Shown piece by piece: positions 27,828 to 38,372 of a DNA stretch of 64,000 bases; the first letter of the stretch is position 1, and each line of letters begins with the position of its first letter. The DNA is from an uncultured Anaerococcus sp. (lineage in GTDB: Bacteria; Bacillota; Clostridia; Tissierellales; Peptoniphilaceae): the NCBI GenBank assembly GCA_900551095.1, contig URUJ01000001.1:65546-129545 (forward strand), written 5' to 3'. The position numbers and the translations under genes were made by a program. The notes below the pieces were generated by a model, which saw only the letters and a list, made by a program, of their open reading frames with translations, made no database searches and was not told the origin of the DNA.

Positions 27828-29189
27828 CTACTCCAATATATCATCTAGTACCTTGAAACTATGGTTAGTTGTAGCAACTAAAACAGAATCCCCAAGATTT
27901 ATAGTTGACATTCCGTTTGGTATCTCTATTTCAACCTGACCGTGATCTATTGCTAAAACAAGGCTATCACTTCTTATATTTAAATCCTTTAGTGGTGTAT
28001 TTAATATTTTAGAATGTTCTATCGCCTTAAATTCTATAACCTCAACTTCACCATCTTCTAGTCTATAAAGTGATGAAATTGAAGCACCTCTGGCGTTTAC
28101 CTTGCTTCTTACACGTCTATTTATCACATCTGACGCAGCCATTTTAGGGGCAAAAGTCGTATCATTATCGAGAATTCCAGTCATTTTTAATAGCTTAGTC
28201 CTATTTACCTTGGCAATTACCTTTTTAAGTCCAGATTTTTGCGCAAGGAGGGAAATCAAAATATTTTCTTCATCTATACCTGTTAGGGCAAGTGTGGCAT
28301 CGTAATGATTTAACCTCAATTCTTCGAGCACTTCAGGACTTGTACCATCAGCATTAATCACAACAGCATCTTCGTGCATCTCGCTAATATCTTCAGCTTT
28401 TTTTCTGTCAATTTCAACAACAGTCACATTAAAGCCTCTCTTTAGCAAAAGACCCACTAGGTATTTTGAAATATTTCCAGCACCAATTATTAAGACATTT
28501 TTGATATCATAAGCATCTTTTTGTTCGTGCTTATAAAAGCTATCAACAGATTTTTTCTCCCCTATTAGGTAAATCTTGTCCCCACTTCTTAGGACATCGT
28601 CCCCGTGAGGGATATTAACATTTCCTTCTGAATTTATAATACCTATAAGGGTGTGATAGTTTTCTGAATATGAAACAAGCTCAGAAAGTTTCTTGCCATC
28701 AAGATTTGATCTTTCATCAATAACAAGCTCCATCATAATTGCCCTGTCTTTAAAGAATGACTCTACGTTTAGGGCATGGGAATATTTCAAACTTCTTTGA
28801 AGATCCTTTGCTGCTATGTATTCAGGATTTACTATAGACATGGCATCTGTAACATCACCTATGAATTTCCTGTGTTTAACATAACGAGGTTCTCTTAGTC
28901 TGATTATTATATTTCTTGCTCCCAAATTTTTAGCAAAAATTGACGCAATTAGGTTTACATCGTCTGATTGACTTATCGCTATAAATAAATCACAGTCACT
29001 TGCTCCAGCTTCAATTAAAGCCTCGACATCTCGTCCATCTCCAACTAGACCCATAACATCATTTGTCGCCAAAAGATCATCTAAAACATCCTTATCTTGG
29101 TCAATTACTACTATATCGTGTCCCTCATTAGAGAGGTCTTTTGTCACAAAAGAGCCGACCTTGCCGGCTCCTAGAATAATTATTTTCAT
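27828..29189 (-). CDS. trkA: Trk potassium uptake regulatory subunit TrkA
   Basis: 453 aa with two Rossmann RCK domains, MKIIILGAGKVGSFV at the start and VLIIGAGNISKYLVG at about residue 230, each followed by a TrkA-C domain. It binds NAD(H)/nucleotides and gates TrkH at the membrane inner face. I see no c-di-AMP riboswitch upstream. Confidence 0.95.
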   Translation of the reverse strand: MKIIILGAGKVGSFVTKDLSNEGHDIVVIDQDKDVLDDLLATNDVMGLVGDGRDVEALIEAGASDCDLFIAISQSDDVNLIASIFAKNLGARNIIIRLREPRYVKHRKFIGDVTDAMSIVNPEYIAAKDLQRSLKYSHALNVESFFKDRAIMMELVIDERSNLDGKKLSELVSYSENYHTLIGIINSEGNVNIPHGDDVLRSGDKIYLIGEKKSVDSFYKHEQKDAYDIKNVLIIGAGNISKYLVGLLLKRGFNVTVVEIDRKKAEDISEMHEDAVVINADGTSPEVLEELRLNHYDATLALTGIDEENILISLLAQKSGLKKVIAKVNRTKLLKMTGILDNDTTFAPKMAASDVINRRVRSKVNARGASISSLYRLEDGEVEVIEFKAIEHSKILNTPLKDLNIRSDSLVLAIDHGQVEIEIPNGMSTINLGDSVLVATTNHSFKVLDDILE

Positions 29190-29332
29190 TAAAGCTCCTT
29201 AGGAATTTTAAATATCATAGTTATACCTTACCGCTTTTAGAACTTTTACCATAACTAACCCGTGTAATTTAAATTATATAAAATAGCTTACTTTGCCATA
29301 TATTATTGAGTCACTATTATTATTTACAAAAG

Positions 29333-29381
29333 AAAAACTTAACTAAAGTTCCAAAAATTTAACGGTAAATTTAGTTAAGTT
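29333..29381 (-). terminator. Terminator of the pot operon
   Basis: Arms AACTTAACTAAA (29336-29347) and TTTAGTTAAGTT (29370-29381), followed on the minus strand by TTTTC. Confidence 0.7.
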
Positions 29382-29387
29382 ACTTTC

Positions 29388-30467
29388 CTAATCTGCTTGT
29401 GGAGCTATTTTTAAATCCAAAAACAAATCATTATATAATATTGTGCTTTCCTTGCCAAGGTTTTTGAAAACCTCAAGTTTATTGATAACATCATCATCTG
29501 GGTAAAGAGTTTTGTCATTTCTTGCTTCAGGATCAATTAAATCCATAGCCTTTTTGTTTGGAGTAGCGTACCGCAAATAGTCAGCATTTCTGGCGGCTAT
29601 ATCTGGTCTTAATAAATAATTTATAAGGGCATAAGAACCTTCTTTGTTTCTGCTGGTTTTTGGAATTACCATTGTATCAAACCAAATATTTGACCCTTCT
29701 TTAGGTATGATATAGGAAAGATTTTCGTTCATATCTTTTGCCATCGCAGCTTCTCCAGAAAAAGTTATTCCAATATCTGCCTCTCCCTGAGCCATATACA
29801 TTCTTATCTCATCAGCAAGTAGGGCCTTGACATTTGCCATAAAAGGCACCAAGTCATTTTTAACTTCTCTTAAAATTTTTTCATCCTTTTCATTTAGGCT
29901 ATATCCTTTCTTTAATAGTCCAATTCCCAAAGTTTCTCTCGCACCATCAAAAGAAAGAATCTCTCCCTCAAATTTAGGATCCCAAAGTTTTTCCCAAGAA
30001 TCAAGGTCTTCTTCGCTGTATTTTTTTGTATTATAAATTATACCAAAAGATCCCCAAAAATATGGAATTGAATATTCATTTCCCGGATCATAGGCTTGGT
30101 CTAAAAATCTCTCATCAATATTATCAAGGCCTACGATTTTGGAATGATCTAATTTTTCTAAAAGTCCTTTTTCCCTCATCATTTCTACTGTATACTCAGA
30201 GGGAAATGCTAGGTCATAGTGGGTCTTTCCTTGCTCAATCTTAGCCATCATAGCCTCATTTGAATCAAAGGTTTCATAGATAATATTATAGCCAGTTTCT
30301 TTTTCAAAATCTTTTAAGACTTCAGGATCTACATAGTCTCCCCAGTTATAAAAATAAATATCCTTATCATTTGAGCCAGCAGAACTAGCATTTAGCCTAT
30401 TTTGACCAAAAACTAATAACAAGGTTAAAGCCAAAATCCCCAAAACAAATTTATATACCTTGTTCAT
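29388..30467 (-). CDS. potD: Spermidine/putrescine-binding protein PotD
   Basis: 359-aa secreted binding protein with an N-terminal signal/anchor (residues 1-24). Family motifs are FYNWGDYVDPEVLKDFEKET, YDLAFPSEYTVEMM and PYFWGSFGIIYN. The signal lacks a lipobox Cys. Last gene of potABCD; it overlaps potC by 17 bases. Confidence 0.93.
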   Translation of the reverse strand: MNKVYKFVLGILALTLLLVFGQNRLNASSAGSNDKDIYFYNWGDYVDPEVLKDFEKETGYNIIYETFDSNEAMMAKIEQGKTHYDLAFPSEYTVEMMREKGLLEKLDHSKIVGLDNIDERFLDQAYDPGNEYSIPYFWGSFGIIYNTKKYSEEDLDSWEKLWDPKFEGEILSFDGARETLGIGLLKKGYSLNEKDEKILREVKNDLVPFMANVKALLADEIRMYMAQGEADIGITFSGEAAMAKDMNENLSYIIPKEGSNIWFDTMVIPKTSRNKEGSYALINYLLRPDIAARNADYLRYATPNKKAMDLIDPEARNDKTLYPDDDVINKLEVFKNLGKESTILYNDLFLDLKIAPQAD

Positions 30468-31254
30468 TTCTCTTTGCCTCCCTTCTTTCTATCATGTAAT
30501 AAATAATTACCATAATCAATGCTATGGCAAAGATTAAAGCAGATAGGGCGTTAATTTCAAGGGAAATACCTGTTCTCACTCTCGAATAAATCTCTATAGA
30601 AAGGGTCGAAAACCCAGAGCCTGTTACAAAAAAAGTTACAGCAAAATCGTCAAGTGAATAGGTAAGGGCCATAAAAAATCCTGCAAAAATTCCACTTGCT
30701 ATATTTGGAAGAATTATCTTATTTAAAATAGTCATATCTTCAGCACCTAAATCTTCTGCAGCCCTTATCATGTCTTCGTTTAGGGCATATAGCCTAGGAA
30801 GAACCATAAGAACAACTATTGGTATCGAAAAGGCAATATGAGCTAAAAGGACTGATAAAAATCCCATAGGAATTTTTATTAAGATGCTAAATAAAATCAA
30901 GAAACTTGCTCCCATCATAATATCAGGAAGAACCATCAAGACTGAATTTAAACTCAAAACACGTTTCTTAAATTTTTTGCTTTTGCTATAGTAAATTGAA
31001 ATTGCCCCCAAAGTACCTATCACACTTGCAATTAACGATGATAAAAGAGCCAAAATAATAGTATTTAAAACGATATTTATAAGCCTCTTATCAGAAAAAA
31101 CTGCCAAATAATGATCAAATGTGAAGGATTCAAAGGTGTTCATGTTTCCCCCACTATTAAAGGAATAGAATATCAAATATCCCAGAGGTAGGTACATGAT
31201 TATAAAGACAATAATCAAAAATAAATTTGAAAATTTACTAGATTTATTTTCCAT
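30451..31254 (-). CDS. potC: Spermidine/putrescine permease PotC
   Basis: 267-aa inner membrane permease with six helices and the coupling (EAA) loop AAEDLGAEDMTILNKIILP. SLDDFAVTFFVTG is typical of PotC. It forms a heterodimer with PotB; the genes overlap by 11 bases. Confidence 0.94.
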   Translation of the reverse strand: MENKSSKFSNLFLIIVFIIMYLPLGYLIFYSFNSGGNMNTFESFTFDHYLAVFSDKRLINIVLNTIILALLSSLIASVIGTLGAISIYYSKSKKFKKRVLSLNSVLMVLPDIMMGASFLILFSILIKIPMGFLSVLLAHIAFSIPIVVLMVLPRLYALNEDMIRAAEDLGAEDMTILNKIILPNIASGIFAGFFMALTYSLDDFAVTFFVTGSGFSTLSIEIYSRVRTGISLEINALSALIFAIALIMVIIYYMIERREAKRNEQGI

Positions 31255-32041
31255 TTACTCCCCCCCTCTTATTTAAAAACGAAATCACAGCAAACATTAT
31301 CGCTATGAGGACAAGACCTATAGTTGAGCCCATACCCCAATTTTGGGTTACTAGATAGTGTTGTTCTACAGCTGTACCTAGGGTAATTATCTTGTTACCT
31401 CCAATTATCCTTGTAATCAAAAATAAGGATAAAGATGGGATGAATACTGCCTGAAAACCTGCAATAACTCCATCCATTGAAAGCGGTAGGATGATTTTCC
31501 TAAAGGTTTGAAACCTACTTGCACCAAGATCTTCGCTTGCAATTATATATTCCCTAGGAATGGTATCTATTGACCTAAAAATCGGCAGAATCATAAAGGG
31601 AAGTTCTACATAAGATGCAACTATAATAAAGGCTGGATTTGTGAAAAGAAATCCTTCGCTTGCAAGTCCTAGCAGTCCTACTATTGTCCCGTTTTTATTA
31701 AATAGTCCAATAAAGGCATAAGCTTTAAGGACTAGGTTTATCCATGTTGGCAAAATGACCAAAAGTAAAATCAAATCCTTATGCTTAGCCTTTGTCAAAA
31801 AATATGAAAAAGGATAAGCCCATAAAAGCGTAAAGGATGTGATTAAAAAAGCTGTCAAAAATGAATTTAAAGTCATTATTATATAGTTTTTGTTAGAAAA
31901 ATACGCTATATAATTATCAAAAGTAAAATTGCCATAAATGTCAAAAAATGACTGGTAGAGAAGAAGTAAAATTGGCGCTATAATAAAGACTAAAATCCAA
32001 ATATAGTAAATAAAAGTTAATTTTCGGTATTTTTTAGCCAT
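31244..32041 (-). CDS. potB: Spermidine/putrescine permease PotB
   Basis: 265 aa from ATG 32041, where GGAGAAAGTG gives a good ribosome site; the open frame runs 30 codons further into potA without support. Six membrane helices and the coupling loop [20 protein letters not shown] are visible. It overlaps the end of potA by eight bases. Confidence 0.94.
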   Translation of the reverse strand: MAKKYRKLTFIYYIWILVFIIAPILLLLYQSFFDIYGNFTFDNYIAYFSNKNYIIMTLNSFLTAFLITSFTLLWAYPFSYFLTKAKHKDLILLLVILPTWINLVLKAYAFIGLFNKNGTIVGLLGLASEGFLFTNPAFIIVASYVELPFMILPIFRSIDTIPREYIIASEDLGASRFQTFRKIILPLSMDGVIAGFQAVFIPSLSLFLITRIIGGNKIITLGTAVEQHYLVTQNWGMGSTIGLVLIAIMFAVISFLNKRGGVNGK

Positions 32042-33146
32042 CACTTTCTCCTGTAGCATATTTTTCAATTCTCTTATCAAAGGCCTCTTCAGACTCATTG
32101 AAACGCATAACATGGATGTTTTCAGGGTCAATCTTTATACCAATGTCATCGCCTTCTTCAAAAAGCTTAGTTGTGTGGATTTTCCAAGAAAAATCTCTCT
32201 TATCATTAGCTATAAGTTCGTTAAAAACTCCACGGAATAAGATATTATCAATATTTACCACGATATCTGCTAATTGAACAGGGACTACTTCAATATCTTC
32301 CGGTCTTATAACTACTTCTACCAACTCACCCTTGTTAATACCAGCGTCAGAACAATCAAAGACTTTTCCCGCAAATTCTACCTTATAGTCGTCAATCATC
32401 TTCGCTTTAAGGATATTTGATTCTCCTATAAATTGGGCTACATAACGGTTTATTGGCTCATCGTAGATGTTTTTTGGAGGACCTTGTTGGACAATTTTTC
32501 CCTTATCCATGACAAAAATATGGTCGCTTAAAGCTAGAGCTTCTTCTTGATCGTGAGTTACGAAAACAAAGGTGATTCCAAGTTCCCATTGAATATCGGA
32601 AAGAAGAACCTGCATAGACTTTCTAAGTTTCATATCTAATGCAGAAAGCGGTTCATCAAGTAAAAGTACATCTGGCTTATTTACTATAGCACGAGCTATA
32701 GCCACTCTCTGCTTTTGTCCGCCTGACATTTGGCTTACCTCACGCTTTTCAAAACCAGCAAGGTTTACCATTTCAAGAGCCTTCTTCACTTCTTTTCTAA
32801 TTATCGCCTTATCAATCTTTTTGATTTCTAAACCAAAAGCCACGTTGTCATAAACATTCATATGGGGAAAAAGCGAATAGTTCTGAAAAACAGTATTAAC
32901 TGTTCTTTTATTAGCTGGTACATTTACCACGTTTTCTCCATTTATATAAACATCACCCTTACTTGGTTCCAAAAATCCTGCTATTAGATTTAAAATAGTA
33001 GTCTTTCCACAACCAGAAGGTCCTAGTAGGGTATAAAATTTCCCTTTTTCAAGCTGTAAATCAACAGATTTTAGGACTTGTTCATCTCCATAGAACTTGG
33101 AAACCCCGTCTAGAACTACAGAATATTTATCAAAATTTTTATCCAT
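32034..33146 (-). CDS. potA: Spermidine/putrescine ABC transporter ATPase PotA
   Basis: 370 aa. Walker A is [12 protein letters not shown], the Q-loop is [11 protein letters not shown], the signature is [14 protein letters not shown] and Walker B is [17 protein letters not shown] regulatory domain lies in the last 120 residues. First gene of potABCD. Confidence 0.96.
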   Translation of the reverse strand: MDKNFDKYSVVLDGVSKFYGDEQVLKSVDLQLEKGKFYTLLGPSGCGKTTILNLIAGFLEPSKGDVYINGENVVNVPANKRTVNTVFQNYSLFPHMNVYDNVAFGLEIKKIDKAIIRKEVKKALEMVNLAGFEKREVSQMSGGQKQRVAIARAIVNKPDVLLLDEPLSALDMKLRKSMQVLLSDIQWELGITFVFVTHDQEEALALSDHIFVMDKGKIVQQGPPKNIYDEPINRYVAQFIGESNILKAKMIDDYKVEFAGKVFDCSDAGINKGELVEVVIRPEDIEVVPVQLADIVVNIDNILFRGVFNELIANDKRDFSWKIHTTKLFEEGDDIGIKIDPENIHVMRFNESEEAFDKRIEKYATGESDG

Positions 33147-33249
33147 TTGACACCCCCCAACATTTTCTCATTATAAAAAGTATACCACTTTTTATTAGAT
33201 TATATCAGTTAAGTCAAATAAAAACTTAAATTCTTTGTTAAAATAACGC

Positions 33250-33280
33250 AAAAAAATGTACCAGGCCCTAGCCCAGTACA
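33250..33280 (-). terminator. Terminator of the flavin reductase gene
   Basis: An interrupted stem at 33257-33280 (TGTAC/GTACA plus GGC/GCC) is followed on the minus strand by seven T residues (33250-33256). Confidence 0.75.
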
Positions 33281-33289
33281 TCTTCCAAT

Positions 33290-35617
33290 CTATTTATTAT
33301 CTTCTTCCACAGTTTTAGCTGCGGTTCTTCCTGATGCGATTATCTCTGTTATTGCGTTTCCGCCAAGTCTGTTACCGCCGTGGATGCCACCTGTAACTTC
33401 TCCTGCTGCATATAAACCAGCGATTGGTTTATCATCTTTATTTAGTACTCTTCTTTTTTCATCTACTTTTAATCCGCCCATAGTGTGGTGGGTTGATGGG
33501 GCTAAAAATCTCACTCTAATTTTGCCAATCTTGTAGGTATCTGGTTTATATTTGCCATTTTCATCCTTTTCTGCTTCACCAATTAATGACCTATAAGATT
33601 CTTTATTGATTTCTAACTTATCTGTTTTTCCCATCACAAATGAGTCGTATTCCTTTATTGCTTCTTCAATTTGTTTGCTGGTCAAATCTATTTCTAGCTC
33701 TTTAAATAAATCATCTAGCTCATCAATTTCCCTTACATATTGTCTTAAATGAACGTCTTCATCCTTGTATGGATATGGACCAGGAATTGGGCTTGCTACG
33801 TTACCTACTTCAACAAAGACTCCCTTTGTGCCATTTATTTCTATACCATTTTCAAAAGCACCGCTTGCAAGTACGTCACGTTCTGCTGACTCATCTACAT
33901 ATCTTTTTCCAGTTTTCGGTGAGATATAAATTACATCTTCACCTCCACCAAAGGCAAGATTGCCGTCTTGTATCCAAGAAATTGGCATCATTTGAGTGAA
34001 GCCTTCTCCTGTTGTTATAGCTCCGACTTCTTCTGCCATCTTGATTCCATCACCCATAAGTGAATTTCTGTTGGTTGTTTTTAACGCTCCTTCTAAAGCT
34101 TCTGGATCCCAGTATTCATTAGTTTCCTTAACCATGTCTATATTTGCCGCATAACCACCAGTTGCAAGAATGACTCCCTTATTTGCCTTTAATGTAAAAG
34201 GTGTACCGTCAAAAAGTTCTCCCTCTACTCCAGTAACCTTGCCATCTTCTTCGATTAGTTTTTTAGCATCGGCTCTTCTGTAAATCTTATTTTCTTCACT
34301 TAATTCTTCAAATTTATTGATAGGTGCTTTAAAATATGTTGCCCACCTACCTTCTTCCATTTCTCCATCAACTTCTGATCCTATAAATTGATTTTCTCTT
34401 TGCCATAGGCAACCAATTAAGGTTCTTTGGGTAGAATCATCAAATTGTGATCCCATTTCGTTTAGCCATGGTTTTATCTCTTGACCCTCGTTAATAAATT
34501 GACTAACAAGCTCCTCATCTCCATAAACCCAGGCTGTCCTATCATAGTTTGGCCTTATTCCGCCGTAATAGGTTTGAAAGATATGAAGATTTATTGTTGA
34601 GAAAAGTGTTAAATCAGTTTCTTGTTTACCAGCTTCTATTTGTGGTTTTGCCCAGTCAAGATATGCCTTAATTTCTTCTTTAAGAGCCTTTAATATAGGT
34701 AAATATTCTTCATGAACTCCTCTTTTTGATAAAGCTTCTATATCGCCTATTACAAATTCTTCGCCATCTTCTAGTTTTTCATCAAATGGCTCTTCTGACC
34801 AATTATAAATAGTTTCAAGTGTATGAATCCTGCCGTTGTCAGATTTTACTTTTTCAAATTTTTCGCCATTGTGTTCGCCTTCTGTTGCGTCAGGATTGTC
34901 CTTATCCCAGACTAAATAAGGCATTACAGACTGGTATTGTCCACCAGATACAAGGGTATTTCCACCAATTTCAACGTTTTTTTCCACAAGGGCAACCTTG
35001 TTTCCCGCTTGAGCTGCTTCTACTGCTGCAGAAACCCCTGCGCCACCTGCACCAACAACTACTACATCATATGTCTCTTCTATTGCTTCTTGTGCTTTTA
35101 CATCTATAGAATTTTTCTTAAAAGCTTCGATATCGCTAACTTCAGCCTCTTCTGCTGCTTTATTTATTGCCGCTTTAAAAGCGCCAGATGTTATGGTCGC
35201 ACCAGATACGTTATCAACTCCAGTTCCATTTGCAGCAAGAACATCTTCTTTTACAATATCAAAAGCAGGTGTACCAACATGGTCTGTTTCGACATTTTCC
35301 ACAACTTCGATATCCTCTATCTTATTTTCCCCAAATTTTACAGATACTTTCATAGGTCCATTGTATCCGTCAGATTCTGCCTCATATGTACCTGGTTTAA
35401 AAGTTAAATCAGATTTTTCACCAGTTTCTTTTTCCTTATTTCTATCTTCTCCTTCTTCTTTACTTTCTTCTTGGTTTTCTTCTTTTTCTTCTTCAACCTT
35501 TTCCACTACTTGACTTTCTTCCTTTGGTTTTTCTTCTTTTTTGTCTGTGTCAACTGTACAACTAGATAAAGAAAAACCAGCAAGAAGCATCAAAACCAAC
35601 ACTTTAGATTTTTTCAT
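33290..35617 (-). CDS. Extracellular flavin reductase lipoprotein (FMN-bind plus FAD_binding_2)
   Basis: 775 aa from ATG 35617, which has AGGAGGGG upstream. A lipoprotein signal with lipobox SLSSC is followed by a Glu/Lys-rich linker, an FMN-bind domain whose SGATITSGAFK motif holds the Thr that ApbE links to FMN, and a fumarate/urocanate reductase-like flavoprotein domain (VVVGAGGAGVSAAVEAA; later THHTMGGLKVD and AAGEVTGGIHGGNRLGGN). It probably reduces an organic acceptor such as fumarate, urocanate or a related acid at the outer membrane face, taking electrons from membrane flavin carriers. No cytochrome or ApbE gene is nearby. Substrate not determined. Confidence 0.88.
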   Translation of the reverse strand: MKKSKVLVLMLLAGFSLSSCTVDTDKKEEKPKEESQVVEKVEEEKEENQEESKEEGEDRNKEKETGEKSDLTFKPGTYEAESDGYNGPMKVSVKFGENKIEDIEVVENVETDHVGTPAFDIVKEDVLAANGTGVDNVSGATITSGAFKAAINKAAEEAEVSDIEAFKKNSIDVKAQEAIEETYDVVVVGAGGAGVSAAVEAAQAGNKVALVEKNVEIGGNTLVSGGQYQSVMPYLVWDKDNPDATEGEHNGEKFEKVKSDNGRIHTLETIYNWSEEPFDEKLEDGEEFVIGDIEALSKRGVHEEYLPILKALKEEIKAYLDWAKPQIEAGKQETDLTLFSTINLHIFQTYYGGIRPNYDRTAWVYGDEELVSQFINEGQEIKPWLNEMGSQFDDSTQRTLIGCLWQRENQFIGSEVDGEMEEGRWATYFKAPINKFEELSEENKIYRRADAKKLIEEDGKVTGVEGELFDGTPFTLKANKGVILATGGYAANIDMVKETNEYWDPEALEGALKTTNRNSLMGDGIKMAEEVGAITTGEGFTQMMPISWIQDGNLAFGGGEDVIYISPKTGKRYVDESAERDVLASGAFENGIEINGTKGVFVEVGNVASPIPGPYPYKDEDVHLRQYVREIDELDDLFKELEIDLTSKQIEEAIKEYDSFVMGKTDKLEINKESYRSLIGEAEKDENGKYKPDTYKIGKIRVRFLAPSTHHTMGGLKVDEKRRVLNKDDKPIAGLYAAGEVTGGIHGGNRLGGNAITEIIASGRTAAKTVEEDNK

Positions 35618-35780
35618 AACCCCTCCTAAGTTTTCTACTAGACAAATAGTGAATATTTTTATCTCCAAACGTTTTCATATTCATTAAAAATAAATATTCC
35701 TACCTATCCTGTATATCTACAGTATAACAAAAAAAATATAGTCTGTATAATATATTGTTAACTATTTTATAAATTTTCCT

Positions 35781-35807
35781 AAAAAAATACTGGTCATTAA
35801 GACCAGT
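35781..35807 (-). terminator. Terminator of the 35.8-36.6 kb gene
   Basis: ACTGGTC-ATTAA-GACCAGT (35789-35807) followed on the minus strand by seven T residues. Confidence 0.85.
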
Positions 35808-35811
35808 AAAT

Positions 35812-36561
35812 CTATTCTTCTATTTCTAATTCATCATCCAGATATATATCAGATAACCTTGCTATAAAGATAATAGCTATAATAAGGGCTGTTATCACAT
35901 ATGCTATAGAGAAAAATGCAAACAATCCCCAACCCACATATTCATCATTTATAAAGAACAAGAGTCCAAGACATAAGATATAAATTAAAAGTGGGATTCC
36001 TTCCCATTTTAATCCCAAGATTAATGTTTTCTTAAAAAGTCTCTTACCTTGGATAAAAATCTTGCCAATAATTGTCATAACACCATCTTCTGTGTCATAA
36101 TGGTCAGCAAGATAAAAATTTGTATAGGCGAAAAATATAGCTATTATAATTGTAATTATAAAACCTATAATAGGTAAAATAATCGCACCTATAGCAAAAA
36201 CTGAATCATTGTTCGGGCTAACTATAGCCGAAAAAACACTATAAGTTCCACTTTCTACAAATAAATATTGACCAATAGCCTCAACAATAGCTATCACAAA
36301 GCCCACTGTAAGGACTTTCATATTTAAATAATTTACCTGATTTAAATAATCCCCAACTGATCCCATCCTATTTCTAATAAGTCCACTAGAAATAGAAAAA
36401 GTAAAGATAAAGGAAATTATTCCCGTAATTATATCTGCTAAAAATGTCGCTACAAAATTTTCATTTCCAATCGCAAGAATGAGTCTAGCTAAGAGATAAT
36501 TTGTAAGGCCGACAATTAGCAATATCCACAATATAGATGAATATTTATATTTTCTTTTCAT
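35812..36561 (-). CDS. Polytopic membrane protein, unknown function
   Basis: About 249 aa with six or so membrane helices and an acidic tail. ATG 36561 follows TTGGAG at six bases, so I prefer it to the in-frame TTG at 36573. It resembles the general DUF4013-like group of small membrane proteins only loosely. Monocistronic with its own terminator. Confidence 0.65.
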   Translation of the reverse strand: MKRKYKYSSILWILLIVGLTNYLLARLILAIGNENFVATFLADIITGIISFIFTFSISSGLIRNRMGSVGDYLNQVNYLNMKVLTVGFVIAIVEAIGQYLFVESGTYSVFSAIVSPNNDSVFAIGAIILPIIGFIITIIIAIFFAYTNFYLADHYDTEDGVMTIIGKIFIQGKRLFKKTLILGLKWEGIPLLIYILCLGLLFFINDEYVGWGLFAFFSIAYVITALIIAIIFIARLSDIYLDDELEIEE

Positions 36562-36666
36562 AATATTCTCCAATTCTCATTTCTATTCTTTATAATAATT
36601 TACCACATTTTATAAAAATTTACCATAAAAACACATATTTGGGTATAAATTTATTGAGGTGATATA

Positions 36667-36945
36667 ATGATAGAAATTAATTTAAATAAAGAAAAAAACA
36701 GAGCTGAAGCAGAAGACAAAGAAAAAATAATAGGTCTTTGTGAATACAAAATCAAAGAAGATATAATTGATATCTACCACACTGAAGTAGACCCATCTTA
36801 TGCTGGAAAAGGCATCGCCAACAAACTTTTAGATGAAGTAGTGGATTTTTCAAAAAAAGAAAACAAAAAAATCTATCCTACTTGCTCCTATGTCCGCAAA
36901 AAATTTGACGAAGACAAAACTTACAAAGACATAGACGCCAGATAA
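36667..36945 (+). CDS. Short GNAT-type N-acetyltransferase (YjdJ-like)
   Basis: 92 aa, the short form of the GNAT fold. DPSYAGKGIANKLLDEVVDF is the acetyl-CoA-binding segment and IYPTCSYVRKKF the typical C-terminal motif. Such proteins acetylate small molecules or proteins; the substrate is unknown. AGGTGATATA precedes the ATG. Confidence 0.85.
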   Translation: MIEINLNKEKNRAEAEDKEKIIGLCEYKIKEDIIDIYHTEVDPSYAGKGIANKLLDEVVDFSKKENKKIYPTCSYVRKKFDEDKTYKDIDAR

Positions 36946-36950
36946 TACCC

Positions 36951-36979
36951 AAAGGACCTAGCTAGCGTTAGGCCCTTTT
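36951..36979 (+). terminator. Terminator after the GNAT gene
   Basis: AAAGGACCTA (36951-36960) pairs with TAGGCCCTTT (one mismatch) and is followed by TTC-rich sequence. Confidence 0.6.
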
Positions 36980-37060
36980 CTATGCGAATAATTTCTCCGT
37001 CTAGAATAAGATATTTTTTAAGGGTATTATGACTGTAGCAATATAAGGGGAGGATTAACG

Positions 37061-38221
37061 ATGGAAAAATCATATACAAAAAGATTTAGAAAAGCAGGTA
37101 TCTTATCAATTTCTCTCCTCCTAGCAGGAAACTCTATAATTAGTGGTGCACTAATCTTCATCAAAGATTATCTCGGTATAACCCTTGCCCAAGCAGAATT
37201 TTTAGTAAGTCTACCTGCCATTGCAACAATTATCTCAATCCTATTAAGCGAACCCATCAGCCAAAAAATAGGCATCAAAAAATGCGTAAGCTTGGGGCTT
37301 TTTTTAGTTGGCATTTCCGCCTTTTTGCCTATCCTATCAAGAACTTACAAAAGTATCTTCATATCAAGGCTCATGCTAGGTTTCGGAGTTGGTCTATATA
37401 ACGGCCATTCAGCAAGTTTAATAAATATTTTCTATAAAGGTGATGAAGCTTCTAGCCTTCACGGAATAAGAAACTCCTTTGAATACATAGGACTGATGCT
37501 GTTATTATTTATCGCAGGACTAATAATAAAAATATCCTGGCATCTTGTATTTTTAACCTACGCTATCGCTTTTATTGTCTTAATATTTTTTAACCTCACA
37601 GTAGAAGATGTCGTCCATCCAATAAACCTATCTGATGAGAAATTTAAAATCACCCTCCAAACCATATTTTTCATGGTATTTGCAGGAATAATGATAATGG
37701 ATACCACAGCAATCACAATAAGATTTTCAACTGTAGCCACAAAAAGCCTAGGTCCAGGTGCAAATATCAATATGCTAACCATGGTCCTACCCATATGCGG
37801 CATGACAACTGGATTTTTCTTTGGGAAAATTAATAGGAAACTTAGATCAAAAACAATTTTGCTTGGCCTAATCCTTTATATCCTCACAAATATTTTCATA
37901 AGTATCTTTGGGGAAAATATCTACGTCTATATGCTGGCAATGGCCCTAACTGCCATATCCCAAAGTCTCTGCTTTCCTTATATATTCGCAGAAGTAGCCA
38001 GAGTAACTAGATCATCTTCATCAAGGATAGTAAATAACCTAATCTTTGTAGGGTGCAATATCGGAGGATTTTTAGCATCAAGTTTCTTGAGCATAATTAC
38101 AAAAACTTTTAACCTCCAAGGCCCAACAACAGCCTTCATGGGCTTTACAATCCTATATCTAATATTCTTCGCAGTCTACTTCTACGAATACCTAAGTGTA
38201 AGAGCTTACAAACAAAGATAA
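37061..38221 (+). CDS. Major facilitator superfamily transporter
   Basis: 386 aa with 12 predicted helices. Typical MFS features include the loop 2-3 region EPISQKIGIKKCVSLGLFLVG and RLMLGFGVGLYNGHSASLI. It is probably a drug or metabolite efflux protein. A strong GGGGAGG ribosome site precedes the ATG, and a terminator follows directly. Confidence 0.88.
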   Translation: MEKSYTKRFRKAGILSISLLLAGNSIISGALIFIKDYLGITLAQAEFLVSLPAIATIISILLSEPISQKIGIKKCVSLGLFLVGISAFLPILSRTYKSIFISRLMLGFGVGLYNGHSASLINIFYKGDEASSLHGIRNSFEYIGLMLLLFIAGLIIKISWHLVFLTYAIAFIVLIFFNLTVEDVVHPINLSDEKFKITLQTIFFMVFAGIMIMDTTAITIRFSTVATKSLGPGANINMLTMVLPICGMTTGFFFGKINRKLRSKTILLGLILYILTNIFISIFGENIYVYMLAMALTAISQSLCFPYIFAEVARVTRSSSSRIVNNLIFVGCNIGGFLASSFLSIITKTFNLQGPTTAFMGFTILYLIFFAVYFYEYLSVRAYKQR

Positions 38222-38254
38222 AAATCTCGGAAAATTTTACCTTCCGAGATTTTT
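38221..38254. terminator. Terminator after the MFS gene
   Basis: AAAATCTCGGAA (38221-38232) and TTCCGAGATTTT (38242-38253) form a perfect 12-bp stem. It is nearly identical to the terminator at 43567-43603. Confidence 0.9.
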
Positions 38255-38372
38255 ACATTATTTATTTAATTGTTAATTTTTTAAGGATCCATAATATAGG
38301 TCCCTTTAATAACCACGTAAAACCTATTTCTAGTGGATTAAATACTTCATTAAATTTTACTAATAATATTTT

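Noticed and set aside
29190..29335. c-di-AMP riboswitch upstream of trkA
   Set aside because: Potassium genes often carry one, but the conserved segments are not visible here.
38258..38372. Terminator for the SLC13-type gene
   Set aside because: The AAGGATCC/GGTCCCTT pairing has two mismatches in eight bases and is too weak to claim.
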